The notes under the pieces are model-generated. The model did not search any database and was not told the DNA's origin. It saw only the letters and a list, made by a program, of their open reading frames with translations. Made by a program: the position numbers and the translations under genes. Of a stretch of DNA of 14,373 bases, positions 7,284 through 13,705 are shown piece after piece. The DNA comes from Rhodocyclaceae bacterium (GTDB lineage: Bacteria > Pseudomonadota > Gammaproteobacteria > Burkholderiales > Rhodocyclaceae), in assembly GCA_023253415.1 (NCBI GenBank), contig JALRGK010000170.1, forward strand, positions 1 to 14,373, given 5' to 3'. Within the stretch, counting starts at the first letter, position 1. The number at the start of each line of letters is the position of its first letter.

Positions 7284-8456
7284 TTAAATCACGTAACGAC
7301 GGACACGCACCGACAACTCTTCCAGCGCACGAACGCCAGAGGCTTCCGCCTGTTTGCACCACTCTTGCAGGCTTTGCACCAGCTGATCCCGTGATGCATT
7401 GGTCTTTTCCCAAATAGCCACGAGCTGGGCACGCATCGCGCACAATTGCGTCAGTGTGGGGCTTTCAGCCAGCACACTATCCACTGGCTTACGCAACTCA
7501 ACAGGCATCTGCTCCAGATCCCCCGCCACCCAGCGAGAGGCCTGACGCAATGTCTTCTTATCCGCCAGCGAGTGGTCGTGCTTGTGATGCTCCAGCGTGC
7601 GTGCAAATTCATGGCGAATCGCTTTAGCGTAGCGGGTCATCAGGTCGAAACGATGTGTAATCACGGCATCCAGCGTTTCTGCATTGACCACAGCGACTTC
7701 CCTACCCAGCTTGGGACGTGGTGCCACTTTCTTGACCTTGGCCAGCCCCAGCATCTCCAATGTGCGGATGTAGAGCCAGCCGATATCAAATTCATACCAC
7801 TTGTTCGACAGCTTCGCCGAAGTCCCAAAGGCATGGTGGTTGTTATGCAACTCTTCACCACCAATGATGATGCCCCAAGGGAACAGGTTGGTGGACGCAT
7901 CCGGGCAGGTGAAATTGCGATAGCCATAAAAGTGGCCGACACCATTAACGACGCCTGCTGCCCAGAATGGAATCCAGACCATCTGCACCGCCCAGATCGT
8001 CAGACCGATCGGGCCAAAAAGAATGACGTTGAGAATCATCAGAATCGACACACCAATCACCGAATGCGAGTACACATGGTGCTCCATCCAGTCGTCTGGT
8101 GTACCCGCACCGTAACGTTTCATCGTTTCATCGTTCTTGGCCTCGGCGCGATAGAGCTCGGCACCTTGCCACAGTACTTTACGCAGACCAAAGATCTGCG
8201 GGCTGTGCGGGTCTTCTGGGGTCTCACATTTAGCGTGGTGTTTGCGGTGAATCGCCGTCCACTGCTTCGTTACCATACCGGTCGTTAGCCACAGCCAGAA
8301 ACGGAAAAAATGCGACACAACCGGATGCAGCTCCAGCGCACGGTGCGCTGAATGGCGATGCAGATAAATCGTTACACCGGCAATTGTGATGTGCGTCACG
8401 ATCAGCGTGTACACCACATAACCCCACCAAGGCATATCGATGAGTCCGTTAAACAT
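7284..8456 (-). CDS. Membrane fatty-acid desaturase (delta-9 type)
   Basis: A 390-residue integral membrane desaturase with the three histidine boxes that bind the di-iron centre: HRHSAH (33-38), HRKHH (70-74) and HNNHH (204-208, within EELHNNHH). Hydrophobic segments lie at about 12-30, 50-62 and 132-172. It closely resembles the Pseudomonas DesA-type enzymes that introduce a double bond into saturated acyl chains of membrane lipids or acyl-CoA using oxygen. After residue about 215 comes a long, charged, mostly helical cytosolic tail. I start it at ATG 8454-8456, which has GAGGAG (8466-8471) 9 bases upstream. A TTG 24 codons earlier has no comparable site and adds residues foreign to the family. 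Single gene, with its own promoter and terminator. The exact substrate (phospholipid or acyl-CoA) is not resolvable. Confidence 0.93.
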   Translation of the reverse strand: MFNGLIDMPWWGYVVYTLIVTHITIAGVTIYLHRHSAHRALELHPVVSHFFRFWLWLTTGMVTKQWTAIHRKHHAKCETPEDPHSPQIFGLRKVLWQGAELYRAEAKNDETMKRYGAGTPDDWMEHHVYSHSVIGVSILMILNVILFGPIGLTIWAVQMVWIPFWAAGVVNGVGHFYGYRNFTCPDASTNLFPWGIIIGGEELHNNHHAFGTSAKLSNKWYEFDIGWLYIRTLEMLGLAKVKKVAPRPKLGREVAVVNAETLDAVITHRFDLMTRYAKAIRHEFARTLEHHKHDHSLADKKTLRQASRWVAGDLEQMPVELRKPVDSVLAESPTLTQLCAMRAQLVAIWEKTNASRDQLVQSLQEWCKQAEASGVRALEELSVRVRRYVI

Positions 8457-8580
8457 ATATAGGCGCTCCTCAAAAAGCAAAACAACCAGCAACATCACCC
8501 GTTCAAGATCACGATGCTGCAACAGCAAATCTACCAGCGCTACGCAAACGCATATCGCGCCGGCTTAATAAAATCAACGA

Positions 8581-8608
8581 ATTATAACACTTCGTCCACG
8601 TATATCAG
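8581..8608 (-). promoter_or_regulatory. Candidate extended -10 promoter of the desaturase gene
   Basis: On the minus strand TGTTATAAT (8589-8581) contains a perfect TATAAT with a TG one base upstream (extended -10). CTGATA (8608-8603) is a 4-of-6 -35 at 16 bases. A start near 8574 would leave a leader of about 118 bases before the ATG at 8456. A 10-base palindrome, GCTTTAAAGC (8621-8630), lies just upstream of the -35 and could be an operator, but that is only positional. Confidence 0.55.
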
Positions 8609-8667
8609 GGCAGACCATCCGCTTTAAAGCTCCGATTGATTGACTTGGGGCAAAAAACACGCAGCTA

Positions 8668-9396
8668 TCAGAAATCATCGAGAGAGAAGCGGATCCTTAA
8701 CGGAATTTTCAGATTCCGTCCCTGCAATTCGGCGGGCACCGGCGTTCGTTCCACAGCAACACGCACCATCGTCAGCGCCGCCTCATCCAGCGTGGCTGAA
8801 CCACTGCTTTTTCCCGAGATCACGATGGGCGCCCCCCCGCTTCTCGAAAGCATCACCATCACCTCGCACTGACCCTCATGTCCACGCGCACGTGACACCT
8901 CCGGATAACGACGCGCTTTGCGCGCCTCCATACCCAGCGCCAGGCGATACCGCTGCAAAGCATCGGCATCAACGCCATCTCGCGCCGTATCCGGTGCCCC
9001 CCCCTGAACACCGCTGCGAGATGCCGCATTAGGTGTTACGGATGGATCCCCTTGAGCCGTGCCAGTCGTCACCGGCGTCACCGCTTGTGGCTTTTCTAAT
9101 GCCCGATCGGCCTCTTTTTTCGACAGCGTCGGCACAAGACGTTTTGCCACCACCGGCTTCGCTTTTTCTCCCGCAGACAGCGGTGCATGGTGTTGCGCTT
9201 CCCGACTGGCGGGATGCGTTACCTCACCCGGTCCTTTCAGAACGGCGGATAGCGGTGCCTGCGGCATCGCTACCGGCGTAGCATAAAGCCAGATGCCCAG
9301 CGGCAGAATTACCAGCAAGTGAGCCGCCAGGGAAATAGCCAGTGCCCAACGCAAGGTCCGCGGCCAGGATTGCCAAACCCCTCGCAGACTCCTCAT
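8668..9396 (-). CDS. TonB-like energy transducer (C-terminal TonB domain)
   Basis: A 242-residue protein with the TonB plan: one N-terminal membrane helix (about 18-38), a periplasmic linker (about 40-145), and a C-terminal TonB fold (about 149-242) with YP at 164-165 followed by RARGHEGQCEVMVMLSRSG. The helix carries Ser22-x3-His26, the same spacing as the Ser16/His20 pair in E. coli TonB that couples to ExbB-ExbD. The linker is less proline- and lysine-rich than classical TonB, so it may be a TonB paralogue. No exbB or exbD is in the window. The ATG (9394-9396) overlaps the prmC stop as ATGA and has a strong GAGGTG (9405-9410) 8 bases upstream. Two G7-G8 tracts lie inside the gene. Confidence 0.82.
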   Translation of the reverse strand: MRSLRGVWQSWPRTLRWALAISLAAHLLVILPLGIWLYATPVAMPQAPLSAVLKGPGEVTHPASREAQHHAPLSAGEKAKPVVAKRLVPTLSKKEADRALEKPQAVTPVTTGTAQGDPSVTPNAASRSGVQGGAPDTARDGVDADALQRYRLALGMEARKARRYPEVSRARGHEGQCEVMVMLSRSGGAPIVISGKSSGSATLDEAALTMVRVAVERTPVPAELQGRNLKIPLRIRFSLDDF

Positions 9397-10247
9397 TTGC
9401 CACCCACCTCATCACGGCGGCCACCCGTCATCCGTGGATTACCGCTCAAATCCTGCCGACCAACGACATCAGTCAAGCCGGCCGCCGCCCAGAGTGCGGC
9501 AACCGCTTGCGACTGATCATGCCCATGCTCAACCAGGAGCCACCCACCCGGTTTCAGATGGGATGCAACGCCGGCAGCCAGCGCCCGGTAGGCGTCAAGA
9601 CCATCGGCACCATCGGTTAGCGCCAGCATCGGTTCAAAACGCACGCCGTCTCCCGACAGGTGCGGATCACCGGCGGGAATATACGGGGGGTTGCTGATAA
9701 TCAGGTCCAGCCCCCCCGCAACATCCCACCCTGCAAACCAACTGGCACAACGCCATTCGATATTCTGCAAGCCCAAACGTTGCCGGTTGGACTCCGCCAC
9801 CTCGAGTGCGGCGTCGGAAACATCCACCCCAATCACGCGGGCATCCGGCCGCGCATGCGCCAGGGCCAGCGCAATCGCACCGCTCCCCGTGCCCAGATCG
9901 GCAATCACCGGTGCCCTGCACCCCTGCAGAATCATCAACGCCCAGTCCACAAGATCTTCGGTTTCAGGCCGAGGCACCAACACATCGGGGCTAACGGCTA
10001 ATTGATGGCCATAAAAGCCCGCTTCACCTACCAGATAGGCCAGCGGTTCTCCCGCGGCACGACGGACAACCAGCGTCTGAAAAGCCTCCCACTGGGCCAC
10101 TGTCAACAATACTTCGGGGTAGGCAATCAATGCTTCAGGCCGGCATTGTGCAGCGAATTCCAGTAATAAGCGCGCATCCAACCGATCAACCTGCTGCCGC
10201 GCCCACTGCATGGCTGCAGCCCGGCTCAATGGTTCCCGGCCAGCCAC
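9393..10247 (-). CDS. prmC: PrmC, release factor glutamine N5-methyltransferase
   Basis: A 284-residue SAM-dependent methyltransferase that methylates the glutamine of the GGQ motif in RF1 and RF2. The N-terminal helical domain includes RRAAGEPLAYLVG (62-74) and VPRPETEDLV (91-100). The SAM site is DLGTGSG (117-123) and the catalytic NPPY is at 186-189. Length is normal (E. coli 277). The start is a GTG (10245-10247), 5 bases after the prfA stop, with AGGA inside the prfA end about 9 bases upstream; an ATG 12 codons further in (10209-10211) is the alternative. It follows its substrate gene prfA, the common proteobacterial pairing, and is translationally coupled to the TonB-like gene by an ATGA overlap. 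Confidence 0.95.
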   Translation of the reverse strand: MAGREPLSRAAAMQWARQQVDRLDARLLLEFAAQCRPEALIAYPEVLLTVAQWEAFQTLVVRRAAGEPLAYLVGEAGFYGHQLAVSPDVLVPRPETEDLVDWALMILQGCRAPVIADLGTGSGAIALALAHARPDARVIGVDVSDAALEVAESNRQRLGLQNIEWRCASWFAGWDVAGGLDLIISNPPYIPAGDPHLSGDGVRFEPMLALTDGADGLDAYRALAAGVASHLKPGGWLLVEHGHDQSQAVAALWAAAGLTDVVGRQDLSGNPRMTGGRRDEVGGK

Positions 10248-10252
10248 TGTAA

Positions 10253-11335
10253 TCAGTCCTGTTCGGCCAGGGCTGCGAGCTGCTCCGCCTGATGTTCGGC
10301 CGCCAGTGCACCGGTCAGCTCGTCCATATCACCATCCATGAGGTAGGACAGCTTGTAAAGCGTCAAATTAATACGGTGGTCGGTCATCCGACCCTGCGGG
10401 AAATTGTAGGTACGAATCCGTTCCGAGCGATCGCCACTACCAATCAAGCTCTTACGCGTTGCCGCCTCCTGGGCATGTTGCGCCCGGCGCCGCTGATCCT
10501 CGATACGCGCCACCAGCACGCGCATCGCCTGATCGCGGTTCTGGTGCTGGGAACGGCCATCCTGGCACTCAACCACGGTACCCGTGGGCAAATGTGTAAT
10601 CCGCACCGCCGAATCGGTCTTATTGATATGTTGCCCGCCGGCTCCGGAGGCACGGAATGTATCGATGCGTAACTCGGCTGGATTGATGGTCACCGCCTCC
10701 AACGCATCGGCTTCAGGCATCACGGCGACCGTACAAGCCGACGTATGAATACGGCCTTGCGTTTCGGTTTCGGGTACCCGCTGCACGCGGTGACCACCCG
10801 ATTCGAATTTAAGGACGGAATAGGCACCCTGACCCATCACCCGGAATATGATTTCCTTATAGCCACCGAGATCTGATTCGCTGGCTGAAATAATTTCAGT
10901 CTGCCAGCGTCGCCGTTCGGCAAAACGGCTGTACATACGAAACAGATCGCCGGCAAACAAGGCGGATTCATCCCCCCCCGTCCCGGCACGGATTTCCACG
11001 ATCACGTTCTTCTCGTCACTGGGATCCCGCGGCAGCAAGAGGGTTTGTAGTTGCCGTTCGAATTCAGGCAGTTCGGCTTTCACCTCGGCCATTTCTTCCT
11101 GGGCCAGTGCCTTCATGTCGGGATCCGACAGCATGGCTTCAGCTGACGCCAGATCATTAAGCCGCTGACAGTAACGCTCGTAAAGCTCGACAACCGGTCC
11201 GATTTCCGCCCGCTCTTTGGAGATCCGACGGAAATCATCCAGATCATCGTGAACACCCGGTTCGCTCAAGCGCAGATCCAGCGCTTGCAGGCGATCTGCC
11301 AATTGACGAAGTTTTTCGAGAAGACTGGGTTTCAT
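10253..11335 (-). CDS. prfA: Peptide chain release factor 1 (RF1)
   Basis: A 360-residue class I release factor, the same length as E. coli RF1. It recognises UAA and UAG stop codons and triggers peptide release. The stop-codon-reading tripeptide is PET (188-190), in the PxT form that distinguishes RF1 from RF2 (SPF). The catalytic loop is SGAGGQHINKTDSAVR with the methylated glutamine at Gln235, the same number as in E. coli. The ATG (11333-11335) matches the family start MKPS, yet no Shine-Dalgarno sequence is visible in the 17 bases separating it from the upstream tRNA-Leu. A run of eight G encodes Gly120-Gly121. It ends in TGA, which RF1 itself does not read. prmC follows after 5 bases. 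Confidence 0.97.
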   Translation of the reverse strand: MKPSLLEKLRQLADRLQALDLRLSEPGVHDDLDDFRRISKERAEIGPVVELYERYCQRLNDLASAEAMLSDPDMKALAQEEMAEVKAELPEFERQLQTLLLPRDPSDEKNVIVEIRAGTGGDESALFAGDLFRMYSRFAERRRWQTEIISASESDLGGYKEIIFRVMGQGAYSVLKFESGGHRVQRVPETETQGRIHTSACTVAVMPEADALEAVTINPAELRIDTFRASGAGGQHINKTDSAVRITHLPTGTVVECQDGRSQHQNRDQAMRVLVARIEDQRRRAQHAQEAATRKSLIGSGDRSERIRTYNFPQGRMTDHRINLTLYKLSYLMDGDMDELTGALAAEHQAEQLAALAEQD

Positions 11336-11352
11336 GGCGACAATCAGGTAAA

Positions 11353-11438
11353 TGGTGCGGATGGCCGGACTTGAACCGGCAAGGCTATTCGCCGGCAGAT
11401 TTTAAGTCTGCTGTGTTTACCAATTTCACCACACCCGC
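11353..11438 (-). tRNA. tRNA-Leu (anticodon UAA)
   Basis: An 86-base class II tRNA with encoded CCA. The acceptor stem pairs GCGGGTG with CATCCGC (one G-U pair) and the discriminator is A. The anticodon arm GCAGA-CTTAAAA-TCTGC places TAA at positions 34-36, so it reads UUA and UUG leucine codons. A long variable arm (CGGCGAATAGCCTTG region) and the T arm GCCGGTTCAAGTCCGGC are as expected for tRNA-Leu. It lies 44 bases after the TSUP permease stop and only 17 bases before the prfA start codon. Confidence 0.97.
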
Positions 11439-11449
11439 ATCAGCCCGAC

Positions 11450-11478
11450 ATTGTACCGCCAAGCTGCGTTGATAACGA
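11450..11478 (-). promoter_or_regulatory. Possible tRNA-Leu promoter
   Basis: On the minus strand TACAAT (11455-11450) ends 11 bases before the tRNA 5' end. TCGTTA (11478-11473), 17 bases upstream, matches only 3 of 6 -35 positions. The bases after the -10 are GTCGGGC, a GC-rich discriminator as in stringently controlled stable-RNA promoters. It would let the tRNA and prfA be transcribed independently of hemA. The -35 is weak, so this remains a candidate. Confidence 0.4.
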
Positions 11479-11482
11479 GACA

Positions 11483-12283
11483 TCAGCCCAGCAAATTCCA
11501 GAGCATTTTGCTGGCAAGCAGTGCCAACATGACGCCAAACGCCCGTTTAAGCTGCTTGACGGGCAATCGATGGGCCATCCGGGCTCCGACCGGTGCCATA
11601 AAAACTGTCGAAACCACGACCCCAACAAATGCCGGCAGATAGACAAAACCCAGATGCGGTCCCGGCAAATCGGCCACCCCCCAACCTCCGGCAATATAGC
11701 CAACCACACCGGCCGCAGCGATGGGGAACCCCAATGCGGCCGATGTGCCAACCGCCTGACGTATCGGCACATTACACAACACCATAAAAGGCACCGACAG
11801 AAACCCGCCACCGGCCGCCACCAGACTGGAGACACCGCCAATCAACCCGCCGACCCCCAGCAAACCGCCAGAACCCGGCAGCTGTCGCGTGGGTTTGGGT
11901 TTGATGTCTAGCAGCATCTGTAGCGCTGCCCAGTACACAATGACCGTAAACGCCATCGCCATGGCGTCCGTTGGTACGCGACTGGCGAAAAGACTCCCAA
12001 GCAGCGTCCCTCCGACCAATCCGGGTGCCATCGAACGAAAAATATCCCAACGCACCCCGCCTTGCCGATGGTGCGCCCGCATGCTCGAAATCGATGTCAC
12101 GACAATCGTCGCCATCGCCGTTCCTAATGCCAGATGCATGATCTGCGCATCCGGGAAACCCTGAGCCTGAAACAACAGCAGAAGAATGGGCACAATGGTC
12201 AACCCACCCCCGACACCAAACAGCCCGGCAATAAAACCAGAGGCCAGGCCCAGCATCACATAACTCAATAGCCAGAGCGTCAT
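11483..12283 (-). CDS. TSUP (TauE/SafE-family) membrane permease
   Basis: A 266-residue inner-membrane protein with about 8 hydrophobic segments and the internal duplication of the TauE/SafE (TSUP) family. The glycine-rich signature appears twice, as GLFGVGGGLTIVP (20-32) and as SLVAAGGGFLSVP (153-165). Members carry small sulfur-containing or organic anions such as sulfite, taurine breakdown products or sulfoacetate, but the substrate of this one cannot be told. The start is the ATG at 12281-12283, which overlaps the hemA TGA as ATGA; a TTG five codons upstream lies inside hemA and is less likely. It ends at TGA 11483-11485, 44 bases before tRNA-Leu, so it sits between hemA and prfA, which are often adjacent in related genomes. 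Confidence 0.9.
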   Translation of the reverse strand: MTLWLLSYVMLGLASGFIAGLFGVGGGLTIVPILLLLFQAQGFPDAQIMHLALGTAMATIVVTSISSMRAHHRQGGVRWDIFRSMAPGLVGGTLLGSLFASRVPTDAMAMAFTVIVYWAALQMLLDIKPKPTRQLPGSGGLLGVGGLIGGVSSLVAAGGGFLSVPFMVLCNVPIRQAVGTSAALGFPIAAAGVVGYIAGGWGVADLPGPHLGFVYLPAFVGVVVSTVFMAPVGARMAHRLPVKQLKRAFGVMLALLASKMLWNLLG

Positions 12284-13536
12284 TCGCTGGTATCCCAACC
12301 CACCATAAACTGACGCATCGCCACCTGAAGCTGTTCCCGGTCTGCGTGCTCCGCCTTGTTCATGGCTGAGAGGGGCCCATGCAGAAACTTGTTGGTCAGT
12401 CTGGTTGCCATCTGCTCCAGCACCTGTTCCGCCGGTTCACCCCGTTGCAGGCGCTTGCGAGCCAACATCAGTTCCTGCGTACGCAACTGATGGGCACCGT
12501 CACGAAAGGCCTGAATCACCGGCACATGGGCGCGTCGTGCATGCCAATCGAGAAAGTCACCCAAACGGGCGGCAATAATGGTTTCCGCCTCTGCAACTGC
12601 AGCCTGGCGCGATGCAACACCACTCTGAACCACACTGGCCAAATCATCGACCGTGTAGAGGAATACATCATCGAGATCGGCCACTTCCGCTTCGATATCT
12701 CGGGGAACCGCCAGATCCACCATAAACATCGGCCGGTGGCGGCGCGTCTTGATGGCCCGTTCGACCATGCCCAGCCCAATAATTGGCAACGAACTCGCTG
12801 TGCAGGATAAAACAATATCAAATTGCGGCAGCACATCCGCCACCTGAGAAAGCCGCATGGCTTCACCATGGATCTGTTGCGCCAGCACGTTGGCACGTTC
12901 TACCGTGCGGTTGGCCACCGCCATCCGCTTGGGGTTACAAGCGGCAAAGTGTGTTGCACACAATTCCACCATCTCACCGGCGCCGACAAACAACACGGAT
13001 TGCTCATTCAGATCATCAAAGATCCGTTCGGCCAATTTGACGGATGCAGCCGCCATGGAGACAACGCTCTCGCCAATACCCGTCGTACTACGAATTTCCT
13101 TGGCAACGGCAAAAGCGTGCTGAAACAACCGGTGCAGCTGACTTCCCAGCGCGCCAACCTGCTCCGCCGTGCGGGCAGCCTCTTTCATCTGCCCCAGAAT
13201 CTGCGGTTCACCCAACACCATGGAATCCAGACCAGCCGCCACCCGCAGCGCCTGGCGCACGGCATCCTGCTCGGTATGCTGATACAGATACGGCCGCGCC
13301 TCATCCAGCGACATGCCGGCATGCGCCATCCACCAGTCAAGCACGCTATCCGCGTTATGGCCCGAAACATAGAGTTCGGTCCGGTTACAGGTCGAGAGAA
13401 TTGCGGCCTCTTCAACGGCGCCGGATTGCCGCAACGTCGCTAATGCAGAGCCCACCGTTTCGGCTGCAATTGCCACCCGCTCCCGAATCGCCAGTGGCGC
13501 GGTATGGTGGTTGAGTCCGATAAGATGAAGCGGCAT
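12280..13536 (-). CDS. hemA: Glutamyl-tRNA reductase
   Basis: A 418-residue enzyme that reduces glutamyl-tRNA(Glu) with NADPH to glutamate-1-semialdehyde, the first committed step of C5-pathway tetrapyrrole synthesis. The catalytic domain has HLIGLNHHTAPLAIRERVA (4-22) and STCNRTELY with the nucleophile Cys50. LGEPQILGQ (108-116) and the NADPH-binding GAGEM (185-189) follow, then the helical dimerisation domain. Length is that of E. coli HemA. I start it at ATG 13534-13536, where family homology begins; the open frame runs 32 codons further, but that part crosses the likely promoter at 13570. The Shine-Dalgarno site (GGGAT) is weak. The stop overlaps the TSUP start, so the two are translationally coupled. 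Confidence 0.96.
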   Translation of the reverse strand: MPLHLIGLNHHTAPLAIRERVAIAAETVGSALATLRQSGAVEEAAILSTCNRTELYVSGHNADSVLDWWMAHAGMSLDEARPYLYQHTEQDAVRQALRVAAGLDSMVLGEPQILGQMKEAARTAEQVGALGSQLHRLFQHAFAVAKEIRSTTGIGESVVSMAAASVKLAERIFDDLNEQSVLFVGAGEMVELCATHFAACNPKRMAVANRTVERANVLAQQIHGEAMRLSQVADVLPQFDIVLSCTASSLPIIGLGMVERAIKTRRHRPMFMVDLAVPRDIEAEVADLDDVFLYTVDDLASVVQSGVASRQAAVAEAETIIAARLGDFLDWHARRAHVPVIQAFRDGAHQLRTQELMLARKRLQRGEPAEQVLEQMATRLTNKFLHGPLSAMNKAEHADREQLQVAMRQFMVGWDTSE

Positions 13537-13569
13537 AGATCCCGTAACGATTACAGAAGTTAACAATAA

Positions 13570-13578
13570 ATTATAACA
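13570..13578 (-). promoter_or_regulatory. Candidate extended -10 promoter of hemA
   Basis: On the minus strand TGTTATAAT contains a perfect TATAAT (13575-13570) with the extended -10 TG. No good -35 is visible at 16-18 bases, as is usual for extended -10 promoters. A start near 13563 would give a leader of about 27 bases before the hemA ATG at 13536. The leader includes a small GTAA-TCG-TTAC inverted repeat (about 13541-13551). The core is identical to that of the desaturase promoter. Confidence 0.55.
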
Positions 13579-13641
13579 CCCGAAACCATGGCAGCCGCCC
13601 CAGACAAGGGATTCGGCACGAAATAGGCCCATGCATCAGGC

Positions 13642-13673
13642 AAAAAAAGACCCGGGCCGAAGCCCGGGTCTTT
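13642..13673 (-). terminator. Rho-independent terminator of actP (UUCG loop)
   Basis: On the minus strand a 12-base-pair stem AAAGACCCGGGC / GCCCGGGTCTTT encloses a TTCG loop closed by C-G, the very stable C(UUCG)G tetraloop. It runs into TTTTTTTG. It starts 32 bases after the actP stop and isolates hemA from actP transcription. Confidence 0.93.
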
Positions 13674-13705
13674 CTTGCCACACGAAGTAGCAGGTATCTG
13701 ACTAC

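Noticed and set aside
7446..8288. 280-residue open frame on the + strand opposite the desaturase
   Set aside because: It is antisense to a gene with three intact histidine boxes, has no recognisable domain, and its composition is what a mirrored GC-rich frame gives.
8457..8528. Longer desaturase start at a TTG
   Set aside because: The ATG at 8456 has a consensus GAGGAG site and matches the family start (short N-terminus before the first membrane helix).
8621..8630. Perfect palindrome GCTTTAAAGC upstream of the desaturase -35 as an operator or as a terminator of the TonB-like gene
   Set aside because: Too short and AT-centred to form a terminator, and a 10-base palindrome alone does not support a specific operator.
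12284..12298. TTG start for the TSUP permease inside hemA
   Set aside because: The ATG that overlaps the hemA stop gives the usual coupled arrangement and the family's expected N-terminus.
12823..13443. 206-residue open frame on the + strand opposite hemA
   Set aside because: Shadow of hemA; no ribosome binding site or domain seen.
13537..13632. Upstream extension of the hemA frame by 32 codons
   Set aside because: It has no similarity to HemA, crosses the likely extended -10 promoter, and the family starts at MPLHLIGLNHHTAP.
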